From contig NZ_BNBL01000005.1 in assembly GCF_014655595.1 (NCBI RefSeq), forward strand, positions 463,528 through 527,527: DNA of 64,000 bases, written 5' to 3'. Source of the stretch: Streptomyces griseocarneus. Its GTDB lineage: Bacteria; Actinomycetota; Actinomycetes; Streptomycetales; Streptomycetaceae. Under the pieces are notes generated by a model. The model did not search any database and was not told where the DNA came from. It saw nothing but the letters and a program-made list of their open reading frames with translations. Position numbers and translations under genes: made by a program. Of the stretch, positions 9,113 to 22,755 are shown one piece after another. Each line of letters starts with the position of its first letter. Within the stretch, counting starts at the first letter, position 1.

Positions 9113-10084
9113 GTGACGAGGACCATGCGCACCTCCCATGACCGGACCCATCCCGCAGCATTCGCGGCGGGCGGCCGGCTGCGCCGGCGACTCGGCGCGG
9201 CGGTCTTTGGGACCTCGGCCCCCAGCCGGCCGGTCCGCCGCCTCGCCGAGCGCGTGGGCGGCCGCCGGGTGCTGGTCACCGGCGCCTCCGGCACCATCGG
9301 ACGCCAGCTCGCGATCCTGCTGGGACGGGCCGGCGCCGAGCTGATCCTGCTCGGCCGTGACGAGAAGGCCCTGCACGAGACCGCGCGCCACGCCACCGCC
9401 GGCAGCGGCGGCAGCGTACGGACCTTCGCCGTGGACCTGACCGCCGCCGACGAACTCGCCGCCGTGGTCGGCAAGGTGACCAGCGTCCACGGCGGCGTGG
9501 ACGTACTGATCAACAACGCAGGGCGTTCCATCCGCCGGGGAACCCTGCACGCCGTCGAGCGGCCGCACGACTACCGCAGGACGATGGCGGTCAACTACTT
9601 CGGCGCGGTGGACCTCACGCTGGCCCTGCTCCCGGGGATGCGCGAACGCGGCCACGGGCACATCGTCAACGTCTCCACCATCGGACTCCAGCTGGCCATG
9701 TCCCGATTCACCGCCTACAACCCCTCGAAGGCCGCTCTCGAAGCCTTCGCACAGTCACTCGCCCCCGAGCTCAGACGCGAGGGCATCACGGTCAGCACCG
9801 TCCACCTCCCCCTCGTCCGCACCCGGATGAGCCGTCCCACGACGGCCTTCGCCCGGCTGCCCGCCATCGACGCCCATGAAGCAGCCCACATGATCGCCAC
9901 CGCACTGGTCACCGGCAGGCCACGGGTCTCCACTCGGCTGGGCACGCTCGGCGAACTGCTCGGCGTCATCGCGCCCCGGGCCCGTCTGGCACTGGGAGCA
10001 CTGGAGTACCGCTGGCTGCCCGAGTCCCCCAGCGCCTTCACCACACCACCCGCCGCACCACCGAAGACCGGACACGACAGGTGA
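9113..10084 (+). CDS. Short-chain dehydrogenase/reductase
   Basis: The 323-residue SDR has a nucleotide-binding TGASGTIG motif after a 55-residue extension, the NNAG strand motif, and the catalytic Tyr202-x-x-x-Lys206 (YNPSK). The extension and C-terminal tail resemble SDRs that act on fatty aldehydes or fatty ketones, such as the reductase part of acyl-CoA reductases. The GTG start follows GAAGGA by 5 bases. It is probably an NADPH-dependent reductase for an acyl aldehyde or beta-keto intermediate in the cluster; no dedicated KR domain exists in the polyketide synthase. Confidence 0.8.
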   Translation: MTRTMRTSHDRTHPAAFAAGGRLRRRLGAAVFGTSAPSRPVRRLAERVGGRRVLVTGASGTIGRQLAILLGRAGAELILLGRDEKALHETARHATAGSGGSVRTFAVDLTAADELAAVVGKVTSVHGGVDVLINNAGRSIRRGTLHAVERPHDYRRTMAVNYFGAVDLTLALLPGMRERGHGHIVNVSTIGLQLAMSRFTAYNPSKAALEAFAQSLAPELRREGITVSTVHLPLVRTRMSRPTTAFARLPAIDAHEAAHMIATALVTGRPRVSTRLGTLGELLGVIAPRARLALGALEYRWLPESPSAFTTPPAAPPKTGHDR

Positions 10085-10088
10085 CGCG

Positions 10089-11819
10089 ATGACGCAAGCC
10101 GCCCCGGCCGGCGCTCTCGACGGCCACATCCGCCGTGCGCTGGAACTGCCCGCCCTCACCGACGCCTTCGACCTGACGGCCCGGGCCTTCGCCGATCGCC
10201 CCGCACTGCGCGGGCCCGGCCGCGAGACCCACACCTGGGCCGAGTACCGGGCTGCCGCCCGGCGCTGCGCCGCGGGCCTGGCCCGGCTCGGGCTGCGGCC
10301 CGGCGACACCGTCGCACTCCTGCTGGGCAACCGGCCCGAGTTCCACATCGTGGACGCGGCCGCCATGACGCTCGGCGTGACGACCTGCTCGCTCTACCCG
10401 ACCGCCGCCGACGAGGAGCTCCGCCACGTCGTGGCCGACTCCCGGGCGAGCGTCCTGGTCTTCGACGAGCCGGGGCGGGAACGGGCCGGGACGCTCCTGC
10501 GCGACTGCCCGGGGCTTCGGGAGTCGGCCGTCGTCACCGAGGCGCACGGACTCGCCGGACTGCTGGAGGCGGGAGAGGCGGACCCCTACGCCCACCGGGC
10601 CCGCCCCGGCGACGTCCTCACCGTCGTCTACACCTCGGGCACCACCGGACCGCCCAAGGGCGTCGAGCTCACCCATGCCGCGGTACGGGCCACCGGCCGG
10701 GCCTTCCTGGCACGGGTGCCGCTGCCGGCCGGGTGCAGGCTGGTGTCCTACCTGCCCATGGCGCACATCGCCGAGCGCTGCTGCTCGCACTACCTGCCCA
10801 TGGCCCTGGGCGCCGATGTCACCTGCTGCCCGGAGGTGGACCGGCTCTTCTCCGTACTGCCGGACGTCCGGCCGCAGTGGCTCTTCTCCGTCCCGCGCGT
10901 CTGGGAGAAGCTGCGCTCCCGGCTGCTCGCCGAGATCGGCCGGGCACCGGACGGCTTCCGCCACGGTGCCCTGCGCGCCCTCGACCTGGGGGAGCGGCTG
11001 GCCGCCGGGGGAGAGGACACCGCCGCACGGGCCGAATACGAGCGGCTGGAGCCCACTCACCTGGCACCCGTGCGCGCCGTGCTCGGGCTGGACCACGCGC
11101 GGTTCGTGCACGTGGGCGCGGCCCCAGTACGCGGTGGGACCATGGCCTTCCTACGCGCCCTCGGACTGCCGGCCGGCGAGATCTGGGGCATGACCGAACT
11201 GTGCGCGGCCGCCTGTGTGACCGTGCCCGGACACCATCGGCCGGGCTGGATCGGACCACCGCTGCCCGGTGTGGAACTGCGCACGGCACCCGACGGCGAG
11301 ATCCTCGTCCGCGGCCCCATCACCATGCGCGGATACCGGGGCAGGCCCCGGGAGACCGCCGCCGTCCTCGACACGGAGGGCTGGCTGCACACGGGGGACC
11401 TCGGCGAGGTGGACGACGACGGTTCCCTGCGGATCACCGGGCGCAAGAAGGAGCTCATCGTCAACGCCTACGGCAAGAACATGGCCCCTGCCCGCATCGA
11501 GGAGCGGATCGCCCAGCACGAATCCTTGATCGACCAGGTGTGCGTGATCGGGGACGGCCGCCCGTACAACGTCGCGCTGATCACCCTCACCGGGACCATG
11601 GCGACCGACCGCGTCCGCGACGCCGTCACCCGCGGCAACCGGCTGCTCTCCCCGCCGGAACGGGTCAGGCGGTTCGCCGTCGTCGACGGCCCCTGGACGC
11701 CCGGTTCGGGCCTGGTCACCCCCACCCTCAAGCTGCGCCGGCAGCACATCCGGAACCACTACCGGGAGGTCATCGACTTGCTCTACGCCGACGGCGGCCT
11801 GACCCCCCGCGAGGACTGA
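10089..11819 (+). CDS. Long-chain acyl-CoA synthetase (AMP-binding)
   Basis: The 576-residue adenylate-forming enzyme carries the P-loop YTSGTTGPPKGVELTH, the WGMTE motif, and the C-terminal LHTGDLGE and GRKKELIVNAYGKN motifs of FadD15/long-chain acyl-CoA ligases. It activates a carboxylic acid, probably a fatty acid, with ATP and transfers it to CoA or possibly to an ACP. The start follows AGGTGA closely and lies 4 bp after the SDR stop. It probably supplies an acyl chain to the ketosynthases downstream, or recycles an acid made by the aldehyde dehydrogenases. Confidence 0.85.
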   Translation: MTQAAPAGALDGHIRRALELPALTDAFDLTARAFADRPALRGPGRETHTWAEYRAAARRCAAGLARLGLRPGDTVALLLGNRPEFHIVDAAAMTLGVTTCSLYPTAADEELRHVVADSRASVLVFDEPGRERAGTLLRDCPGLRESAVVTEAHGLAGLLEAGEADPYAHRARPGDVLTVVYTSGTTGPPKGVELTHAAVRATGRAFLARVPLPAGCRLVSYLPMAHIAERCCSHYLPMALGADVTCCPEVDRLFSVLPDVRPQWLFSVPRVWEKLRSRLLAEIGRAPDGFRHGALRALDLGERLAAGGEDTAARAEYERLEPTHLAPVRAVLGLDHARFVHVGAAPVRGGTMAFLRALGLPAGEIWGMTELCAAACVTVPGHHRPGWIGPPLPGVELRTAPDGEILVRGPITMRGYRGRPRETAAVLDTEGWLHTGDLGEVDDDGSLRITGRKKELIVNAYGKNMAPARIEERIAQHESLIDQVCVIGDGRPYNVALITLTGTMATDRVRDAVTRGNRLLSPPERVRRFAVVDGPWTPGSGLVTPTLKLRRQHIRNHYREVIDLLYADGGLTPRED

Positions 11820-11822
11820 CCC

Positions 11823-13381
11823 GTGCGCCCCCAGACGAGCGGACCCCCGCACCAGCCGTCCGCGACCGCAGACCGGCTGGCCGTGCTGCTCAAAGGCGAC
11901 GGCCCGCGGCTCGTCCCGCGCGCGCCCTTCACCCTGGACGTCATCGCCCGCCTCCCGGGCGCCACACCCGACGACGTGTCACGCGCGTACGACCAGGCAC
12001 GCGCGGCCGGCAGGACGTGGGCCGCGCGCGACGTCCGCGACCGCGCCCGCGTCCTCGGCCGGCTGCACGACCTGCTGCTCGACCGGCAGCGCGAGGCCCT
12101 CGACCTCCTCCAGTGGGAGACCGGCAAGGCCCGGACCCACGCCTTCGAAGAAGTGGTCGATGCCGCGGGGGTCTGCCACTACTACGCGCGCCGCGCCCCC
12201 GCCCTGCTGGGCCCGCGCCGCCGGCGCGGCGCGCTGCCCCTGCTGACGAGACTCCGCGAGTTGCGCCACCCCAAGGGCGTCGTCGCCGTGGTCACCCCAT
12301 GGAACTACCCGCTCAGCCTGGGGGTGACCGACGTCGTCCCCGCCCTGCTGGCGGGTAACGCCGTGGTCCACAAGGCCGACACACAGACCGCGTGCACCAC
12401 CTTGTGGGTGCGCGAGCTGTGCCTCGAGGCGGGCCTGCCCGACGGACTCTGGCAGGTCGTCGTGGGCGAGCCCGAGGACATCGGACCCACCCTGCTCGAC
12501 CGGGCCGACCACCTGGCCTTCACCGGCTCCACCGCCGTCGGCCGGCTCCTCGCCCGCCGGGCCGCGGACCGGCTCATCGGCTGCATGCTCGAACTCGGCG
12601 GGAAGAACCCCCTGCTCGTCCTCGCCGACGCCGACGTCGAGCGGGCCGCGGCCGGCGCGGTACGGGCCTGCTTCACCAGCGCCGGGCAGCTGTGCATGTC
12701 CGCCGAGCGCCTCCTGGTCCACTCCTCGCTCTACGACCGCTTCCTGGAGACCTTCCTGGAGCGCGTCGCCGCGATGAAGATGTCCAGCGCCTTCGACTTC
12801 GGCGCCGACATGGGATCGCTCACCACCGGCCGCCAGCTCGACCGCGTCACCGGGCACATCGACGACGCCCTCGGCAAGGGCGCCCGGCTGCTGTACGGAG
12901 GCCGCGCGCGCCCGGACATCGGGCCGCTGTTCCACGAACCGACCGTCCTCACCGGCGTCACCCCCGGCATGGACGTCCACACGGACGAGACATTCGGCCC
13001 TGTGGTGTCCGTCCGGCCGTTCCGCGACGACGACGAGGCGATCGCCCTCGCCAACGAGGGCCCGTACGGCCTCACCGCCAGCGTATGGAGCCGCAGCCCG
13101 GCGCACGCCGAGGCACTTGCCTCACGGCTGACGGCCGGGGCGGTCAGCATCAACGAAGGCTTCCGCACGGCCCACGTCTCCTACGGCGCGCCCCTGGGCG
13201 GCCGGAAGGATTCCGGAATCGGATACCGGCACGGTGCCCAGGGACTGTTGCAGTACACCGACCTCCAAGTGCTGGCCCAGGCACGGGCCGACGTCTTCGA
13301 CCCCCGCCCGGGGACGGACGCGGAGCGCCACGCCCGGCGGCTGACGGCCCTGCGCAGGGCGATGACGAGGCTGGGTCTGGG

Positions 13382-13385
<4 letters not shown>
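11823..13385 (+). CDS. Aldehyde dehydrogenase family protein, second of two
   Basis: The 520-residue ALDH of the succinate-semialdehyde dehydrogenase type has the Asn motif VTPWNYPL, ELGGKNP containing the general-base Glu, and catalytic Cys291 in FTSAGQLCMS. It is only distantly similar to the upstream ALDH, so this is not a recent duplication. The GTG start sits 8 bases after GAGGA, and the stop overlaps the next gene as ATGA. The likely reaction is NAD(P)-dependent oxidation of an aldehyde to an acid. Confidence 0.85.
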
Positions 13386-16804
<3,419 letters not shown>

Positions 16805-16884
16805 CCACCGCCCGACGAGTCACCGGCCACCGTCCGACGAGCCGCGGGCGACCCCGACGAGCCGCGAGAGAAGGAGCGTTCGCC

Positions 16885-18036
16885 ATGCGCATGTGCACCG
16901 TGTGCGCGCTCAAGGAGAACCATCCCGGTATCCGTTTCGGCGACGACGGCGTGTGCAGCCTGTGCACACTCGATGTCGCCGGTGACCTGATGGAGAACTT
17001 CACGTACACCAAGCGGGTCTTCGAGGAATTCACGCGCAGCGGTCCCAACCCCCACGGCGACCACGACTGCCTCTTCATGTACAGCGGGGGCAAGGACAGC
17101 ACCTACATGCTGGACAAGTTCGTCAACGAACACGGCAAGCGGGTGCTCTGCTACACCTTCGACGTGCCGTTCGAGAGCGTCCACGCGGCCGAGAACATCA
17201 GGCTGGCTCGCGAGCGCATTGCCGCCACCTTCGTGCTCGACTCCGACGACGACACCATCAAGGCCGTGATGCGGGAGGTCTTCAACCGGACCCCGGCGAA
17301 ACCGGGGACGTACCTGGACGAGAAGCTGCCGTGCGTCTCCTGCCGCACGTTCTTCGTCATCAGAGCGATCCTCCATGCCTTTCGCCACCGGATCCCGTAC
17401 ATCGTGCTGTGCGCCGACCCGCAGCAGATCCTGACCATGGAATCCGACGTGCGCGAGGTGGTGCGCGGCTTCTACCGGACCTTCGGACGGCGGCTCGCGG
17501 ACGAGTTCTTCCGGGGCGAGCTGGAACGGCTGCTCTTCGCCGACGACGACGAACTGCCCCGGATCGTCTTCCCGTTCATCGCCATGCGCTACGCCTACGA
17601 CCCGGACCGCATCGTCGCCGAACTCAAGGAGAAGGGGCTCTACGCCTCCTCCCCGCTGGAGACGCACTGCACCTTGTTCCCGCTGCTGAACTATTACTCG
17701 TTCCTGAACTGGGACTGCATGTTCTACAAGCTCAACGCCGCCAGCCACCGGCGAGCCGTCCGACGCGACGAGAACCGTCACCGCTCCACGTTCGGCATCG
17801 CCTTCCCCCGTGCCGTCGACCTCCCCGCCGTCGAGGAGCGGCTCAAGCGCGTCGTCCTGGACATCGCCGGGAGCCGTGGCGAACCGGCCGCACAGGAAAG
17901 GGAACTCATCGAGCTCTTCACACAGCTGGATGCCACCGAGGACGCGGCGCGCTTCGTGGCCCGGCAGTTCCTGGACCTGCGGGAGACCGCGGCGGATCTC
18001 GGCGTCGTGCTGCGGGGCGGCGGGGCGGGAGCATGA
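16885..18036 (+). CDS. PP-loop ATP pyrophosphatase, probable oxazole-forming cyclodehydratase
   Basis: The 383-residue product has an N-terminal Cys pair set (CTVC and CSLC) like a zinc ribbon, then the N-type ATP pyrophosphatase loop FMYSGGKDSTYML near residue 65, and a third CVSC pair near residue 150. Such enzymes activate a carbonyl by adenylation. In the conglobatin and oxazolomycin type pathways a homologue is proposed to cyclise carrier-bound N-formylglycine to an oxazole. Position directly after the formylglycine module supports this role. Alternative: an amidotransferase of the N-acetyl-sugar amidotransferase (WbpG-like) family, which shares the layout. ATG 16885 follows AAGGAG by 8 bases. 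Confidence 0.75.
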   Translation: MRMCTVCALKENHPGIRFGDDGVCSLCTLDVAGDLMENFTYTKRVFEEFTRSGPNPHGDHDCLFMYSGGKDSTYMLDKFVNEHGKRVLCYTFDVPFESVHAAENIRLARERIAATFVLDSDDDTIKAVMREVFNRTPAKPGTYLDEKLPCVSCRTFFVIRAILHAFRHRIPYIVLCADPQQILTMESDVREVVRGFYRTFGRRLADEFFRGELERLLFADDDELPRIVFPFIAMRYAYDPDRIVAELKEKGLYASSPLETHCTLFPLLNYYSFLNWDCMFYKLNAASHRRAVRRDENRHRSTFGIAFPRAVDLPAVEERLKRVVLDIAGSRGEPAAQERELIELFTQLDATEDAARFVARQFLDLRETAADLGVVLRGGGAGA

Positions 18037-20600
18037 GCGGCTGCGACGTGGCGATCATCGGAATGGCGTGCCGGTTCCCCGGCGCCCCCTCCCCGGACGC
18101 GTTCTGGGAGGTCCTGCGCGAAGGCCGGGAGACGGTCCGGTTCGCGACCGAGGACGAGCTGCTCGCCGCCGGGGCCGATCCCGCCCGTCTGGCGGTGCCC
18201 GGCCATGTGCGTGCGGTCCAGGCGATCCCGGGAGTGGACCGGTTCGACGCCGGTCACTTCGGCATCGGCGACGACGAGGCCGAGATCCTCGATCCGCAGC
18301 ACCGGCATTTCCTGGAGTGCGCGCTCGCCGCCCTGGAGGACGCCGGATGCGACCCCCGCGCCTACCCGGGAGAGATCGGGGTCTTCGGAGGGGCGGGCAT
18401 GAACACCTATCTCCCGGGCAATCTCGCCGACCGCTACGCCGAGGCGTCGGCGCTCGGCCGCTACCGGCTCATGCTCGCCAACGACAAGGACTTCCTCACC
18501 ACCCGGGTCTCGTACAAGCTCGGCCTGCGCGGGCCGAGCGTCGCGGTCAACACCGCCTGTTCCACCTCGCTGGTCGCCGTGCACCTGGCCTGCCTGAGCC
18601 TCCTCGCGGGCGAGTGCGGCATCGCGCTGGCGGGCGCCGTCCATCTGCGCATGCCCCAGGACGAGGGCCACGTGCACCAGCAAGGAATGATCTTCTCCCC
18701 GGACGGCCACTGCCGGGCCTTCGACGCCGAGGCCCGGGGCACCGTGATCGGCAGCGGTACGGGCGTCGTCGTCCTCAAACCGCTGGACGACGCCGTGGCG
18801 GACGGCGACACCGTGCACGCCGTGATCAAGGGGACAGCGATCAACAACGACGGCGCGCTCAAGGCCGGGTTCACCGCGCCGAGCGTCGAGCGGCAGGCCG
18901 CCGTCATCGAAGAGGCGCAGCGCGTGGCGGGCTGTCCGCCCGGGACGATCGGTTACGTGGAGGCGCACGGCACCGGTACACCACTGGGTGATCCCGTTGA
19001 AGTGGCGGCCCTCAACCGGGCGTTCGGGTCCGGCCCGGGCGCGGGGGACGGCGGCGTGACCGTGCTGGGGTCGGTCAAGACCAACATCGGTCACCTGGAC
19101 GCGGCCGCGGGCATGGCCGGCCTGATCAAGACCGCCCTGATGCTCCGCCACCGCACGCTCGTGCCGAGCCTGCACTTCCGTGCCCCCAATCCCGACATCG
19201 ACTTCTCCGCGGGCCCCTTCCGCGTCGGCACCACTTGCACACCGTGGCCGGGCGGGGCCGGCCCCCGGCGGGCCGGGGTCAGCTCGTTCGGGATCGGCGG
19301 CACCAACGCGCACGTGGTCCTGGAGGAACCGCCCGCACCACCGCCCGCGCCACAGCCGCGCGGCGGCGAAGTGCTGCTGCTCTCGGCCCGTACGCCCCGG
19401 GCGCTGGAGCGCGCCACCGGGGATCTGGCCCGGTACCTGCGCCGACACCCCGGCCTGGACCTCACATCGGTCGCGTACACCTTGACCATGGGACGGGCCC
19501 ACCACGCCCACCGCCGGGCGGTGGTCTGCGGCGGTGTCGCCGAGGCCGCGCTCACCTTGGCGCTCCTGGACCCGGACCGGGTACGGAGCGGGGAGCGCGA
19601 GGAGAGCCCGCCACGCTTCGCCTACGTGCTGACCGGCACCGGACCTTTCCCGGGCGCCGGCGAACTGTACCGGGAGGCGGCCGCGTTCCGGGCGGTGGTG
19701 GACGCGTGCGCGGCGGCGTTCGGCACCGACCCGCGAGCCGTGCTGGAGCGCGAGGACGCGGCCCGCTTCGTCGTCCCTTACGCGCTGGCGCGGACGTGCC
19801 GGGCGTGGGGCGTGCGGCCCGCCGCCGTGGTGGGACGGGGGCCCGCCCGGCTCGCCGCCGGGTGCCTGGCCGGGGTGTTCCCGCCCGCCGCCGTGCCGGC
19901 TCTGGCCACCGGGCGTGCCGCCGGGGCGGTGACCTGTGCGGAGCCGGGCATTCCGGTGGATCCGGGGTCGGGTTGGCTGCGGCCGGACGAGGCGGTCTCC
20001 CCGGATACCTGGACCCGGACGGAGACCGTGGAGGACGACCGGCAGGCGGTGGAGGCGCTCCTGAAGGACGCCGGTCTGGTCGCTCTCTCCTTCGACTGCG
20101 ACGGCGGCCGGACGGCCACCGAGGTGCTGCTGGACGCCGTGGGCCGGGCCTGGGCCGCCGGCGCCGAGGTCGACTGGACGCACTGGTACGGGCCCGTGGG
20201 GCGCCGGGTGCCCCTGCCCACGTACCCCTACGAGCGCCGTCGCCACTGGGTGGAACCGCCTCTTCGTCACCCCGGCCCGTCGGAGCGGCCCGGCCCCGGT
20301 GCCGGCGGGCCCTCGGCCGACGCCCGCCGTCGCGTCGAAGAGGCGGCACCGGCCGAACGGAGCGCGATCCTCCAGCAGATCCTGCGGGAGCAGGTCGGCG
20401 GCCTGCTCGAGGCGGACGACGGGCGGCTGCCCGGGCCGGACGAGAACCTCCACCATCTCGGGGCCGACTCGCTGGTCCTGATCGACGTCGTCGCCACGCT
20501 CGGCACCACCTTGGGCCGCACCCTCGCGGCGTCCTTCGGCGACCCGCCCACGATCCGTGGCCTGGCCGACCGCGTCGCCGCGGCCTGGAGCACGCCGTGA
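18033..20600 (+). CDS. Polyketide synthase module: KS, degenerate AT, ACP
   Basis: The 855-residue product has a KS domain (1-430) with Cys176 in NTACSTS, His in EAHGTGT and KTNIGH, so condensation should work. The next 290 residues align with an acyltransferase but have lost the catalytic serine: GHSxGE is replaced by GRGPAR and the first GQG by GTG. About 100 residues of the AT core are missing. Only the C-terminal VPLPTYPYERRRHW is normal. An ACP (about 775-850) has LGADSL with Ser813. There is no KR, DH, ER or TE. The extender must be loaded in trans or the module works without a classical extender. The start overlaps the preceding stop as ATGA. Confidence 0.9.
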   Translation: MSGCDVAIIGMACRFPGAPSPDAFWEVLREGRETVRFATEDELLAAGADPARLAVPGHVRAVQAIPGVDRFDAGHFGIGDDEAEILDPQHRHFLECALAALEDAGCDPRAYPGEIGVFGGAGMNTYLPGNLADRYAEASALGRYRLMLANDKDFLTTRVSYKLGLRGPSVAVNTACSTSLVAVHLACLSLLAGECGIALAGAVHLRMPQDEGHVHQQGMIFSPDGHCRAFDAEARGTVIGSGTGVVVLKPLDDAVADGDTVHAVIKGTAINNDGALKAGFTAPSVERQAAVIEEAQRVAGCPPGTIGYVEAHGTGTPLGDPVEVAALNRAFGSGPGAGDGGVTVLGSVKTNIGHLDAAAGMAGLIKTALMLRHRTLVPSLHFRAPNPDIDFSAGPFRVGTTCTPWPGGAGPRRAGVSSFGIGGTNAHVVLEEPPAPPPAPQPRGGEVLLLSARTPRALERATGDLARYLRRHPGLDLTSVAYTLTMGRAHHAHRRAVVCGGVAEAALTLALLDPDRVRSGEREESPPRFAYVLTGTGPFPGAGELYREAAAFRAVVDACAAAFGTDPRAVLEREDAARFVVPYALARTCRAWGVRPAAVVGRGPARLAAGCLAGVFPPAAVPALATGRAAGAVTCAEPGIPVDPGSGWLRPDEAVSPDTWTRTETVEDDRQAVEALLKDAGLVALSFDCDGGRTATEVLLDAVGRAWAAGAEVDWTHWYGPVGRRVPLPTYPYERRRHWVEPPLRHPGPSERPGPGAGGPSADARRRVEEAAPAERSAILQQILREQVGGLLEADDGRLPGPDENLHHLGADSLVLIDVVATLGTTLGRTLAASFGDPPTIRGLADRVAAAWSTP

Positions 20601-21718
20601 ACGGCCCCACGCAGACCTGGCGGATCGCCGGGACGGGCGCGGTGACCAGCCTCGGCACGGGGACCGCCGTCACCTTCGACGCCCTGTGCGCCGGCCGCGG
20701 CGGCCCGGTCCCCTTGCGTGCCTTCGACACCTCCCGCATGCGCACCCGGCACGCCTTCGAGATCCCGGGCCCGCCCCGGGAGCCGGCCGACCGGCTGTGC
20801 CAGGCCGTCGCCGAGGCCCTCGGCCAGGCCGGCCTTCCCGCGGACCTGACCGATGTCCCGGTCCTGGTCGGCAGCGGACTGCGGGGTCTGCGGGCGGCAG
20901 AACGCCGGTGGGCGGAGCGAGGCCGGCTCGACGTCGCCGACCTGTCCTTCGGCCGTGCCCTGCGAGACCGGTTCGGCGCGGTGGACACCCATACCTTCGG
21001 CGGCGCCTGCTCCGCTTCGCTGTACGCGCTGGCTCTCGCCGCCGACCTGCTCGCCGCGGGCGACGCGGACACGGTGGTGGCCGCCGGCGTCGACACCATC
21101 ACGGCGAGCATGTACGGCCTGCTCGACCGGGCGCAGCCGCAGAGCCCGCGGGAGGTCAGGCCCTTCGACCGGGCCCGGAGCGGCCAGTTGCTCGGGGAGG
21201 GTGCCGCCGCCGTGGTACTGCGCCGCGGGGGACCGGCCCGCGCGGTGCTGCGTTCGGTGGCCCTGCACTGTGACGCCCGCCATGTGACCGCACCCGACGT
21301 GGACGGGCTCGTCGGTACGCAGACGCGGGCACACGAACAGGCCGGGATCAAGGCGTCGGACGTCGATCTCGTCCACGCTCAGGGCACCGGCTCGCTCGTC
21401 AACGACCGGGCCGAGGCGCTGGCGCTGGCCCGGGTCTTCGGCACCGGCGGCGAAAGCCCCCTGATCATCTCCGTGGAAGCGATGACCGGGCACACCTCGG
21501 GCTGTTCCGGGCTGCTCGCCACGGTGATCGCCACCGAGTGCCTGCGCACCGGCCGGGTGCCGCCGGCCGTGGGGTTGAGCGATCCGATCGACGAGGCGAC
21601 GGGGCTGAGGTTCGCCACCGGCGGCCCGGTGGGTGGCCACGCCCCGGTGACCGCGCAGATCGACGCGTTCGGCTTCGGAGGCGTCAACGCCGTGGCGATC
21701 CTGGGGAAGGCCCTATGA
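20597..21718 (+). CDS. Stand-alone ketosynthase-fold protein 1
   Basis: The 373-residue KAS I/II-type protein has Cys138 in GGACSAS and His in HAQGTGS. The usual lysine before the second histidine is replaced: SVEAMTGH instead of KSMTGH. The N-terminal sequence is shorter and more divergent than in FabF. The Lys-to-Glu change suggests altered decarboxylation or a non-elongating role, such as acyl transfer or heterodimer formation. GTG 20597 overlaps the polyketide synthase stop. It is the first of four tandem paralogues. Confidence 0.8.
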   Translation: MNGPTQTWRIAGTGAVTSLGTGTAVTFDALCAGRGGPVPLRAFDTSRMRTRHAFEIPGPPREPADRLCQAVAEALGQAGLPADLTDVPVLVGSGLRGLRAAERRWAERGRLDVADLSFGRALRDRFGAVDTHTFGGACSASLYALALAADLLAAGDADTVVAAGVDTITASMYGLLDRAQPQSPREVRPFDRARSGQLLGEGAAAVVLRRGGPARAVLRSVALHCDARHVTAPDVDGLVGTQTRAHEQAGIKASDVDLVHAQGTGSLVNDRAEALALARVFGTGGESPLIISVEAMTGHTSGCSGLLATVIATECLRTGRVPPAVGLSDPIDEATGLRFATGGPVGGHAPVTAQIDAFGFGGVNAVAILGKAL

Positions 21719-22752
21719 CGTGCCCTTCGACGACGGTGCTGGTCGCCGGGACCGGCGTCGCGATTCCGGGCGTGCCGCAGGGCGCGGGCCTGCTGGCGGC
21801 CGTCCGCCCGCCACATCCCCCGCTCCCGTGGCCGCCGTCCGGGCGGGACACCAGGTTCAAGGACCGGGCGACGAGGATCGCCCTGGTCGCGGCCGAGGCG
21901 GCCCTCGCCGAAGCGGGGTTGCTGAAGGACGGTTCCCTCACCGTGCCGGGGACGACGGTCGGCACGGTGGTGAGTTCGAACCTCGGCAATCTCGACACGG
22001 TGTGCCGGTCCGCCGACGCGGCCGTCCGGGCGGGCCCGGCGGGGCTGCGCGTGGTGGATCTGCCCACCGCGTGCAGCAACGTCGTCGCCTCCAGCGTGGC
22101 CATCCGATTCGGGCTGAACGCCGTCAACCTGACGCTCTGCAACGGCGCCACCTCGGGGCTCGACGCCGTGGGGTGGGCCGTACGGGCCCTCCGGTCGGGG
22201 CGGGCCCGGCGCATGGTCGTCGTGGGCGTGGAACCCGCCGACCCGGTGCCGCTGCACATGGTGGCCGACCAGGCCCGCGCCCCCGGCGACCGGCTGCTCG
22301 ACGGCGCGGCGGCACTCGTCCTCGAGACCGCCCAGGCGGCGGCCGGGCGCGGTCGGCCGAATTCCGTGACGGTGACCGCGTACGCCCGCCGCCGGGATCC
22401 GGCTGCCGCCGTCCGCGCGGTGGGCGCCGGCAAGGAGGCGGGTCTCTGGCTCCCACCCGGCCACCGCGCCGACGACGGGCGCCCACCCCACATCTGCGCC
22501 GTCTGTGACATGGCCCGTACGCTGCCGCCCGCCTCCGGTGCTCTTGGGGTGCTCCAATGCGTCGCGGCCGCCGCCTGGCTCTCCGTCACCCCGCCGCCCG
22601 GCACCCCGCCCACGGCCCTGGCCGTATCGGGGGGCGCCCCGGAGGACGACGCCGCGGCGGCCGTCCTGCTCTCCGCCCTCTCGTCGATGCCCCGGCCCGG
22701 CCTGCCCGGCCCTCCGAGGCCCCATTGCGAAGAAGCCCCACCGGAAAGGTGA
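21715..22752 (+). CDS. Stand-alone ketosynthase-fold protein 2, degenerate
   Basis: The 345-residue thiolase-fold protein keeps a cysteine at the nucleophile position (LPTACSNVVASS). I can find neither the HGTGT histidine nor the GHxxG histidine; the C-terminal half is shortened and ends in a Pro-rich tail. By family rules it should not do decarboxylative condensation. It could be a structural partner (chain-length-factor-like), an acyl transferase or a holdover. The start overlaps the previous stop as ATGA, and ketosynthase 3 begins 4 bases after its own stop. Confidence 0.7.
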   Translation: MTCPSTTVLVAGTGVAIPGVPQGAGLLAAVRPPHPPLPWPPSGRDTRFKDRATRIALVAAEAALAEAGLLKDGSLTVPGTTVGTVVSSNLGNLDTVCRSADAAVRAGPAGLRVVDLPTACSNVVASSVAIRFGLNAVNLTLCNGATSGLDAVGWAVRALRSGRARRMVVVGVEPADPVPLHMVADQARAPGDRLLDGAAALVLETAQAAAGRGRPNSVTVTAYARRRDPAAAVRAVGAGKEAGLWLPPGHRADDGRPPHICAVCDMARTLPPASGALGVLQCVAAAAWLSVTPPPGTPPTALAVSGGAPEDDAAAAVLLSALSSMPRPGLPGPPRPHCEEAPPER

Positions 22753-22755
22753 AGA

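Noticed and set aside
12392..13381. N-terminal extension of the NRPS gene
   Set aside because: The frame is open but lies fully inside the aldehyde dehydrogenase gene; ATG 13382 overlaps its stop and begins the formyltransferase fold.
17778..20456. An 892-residue minus-strand frame across the polyketide synthase
   Set aside because: Complement of a clear KS-AT-ACP; it is rich in Arg, Gly and Pro with no motifs.
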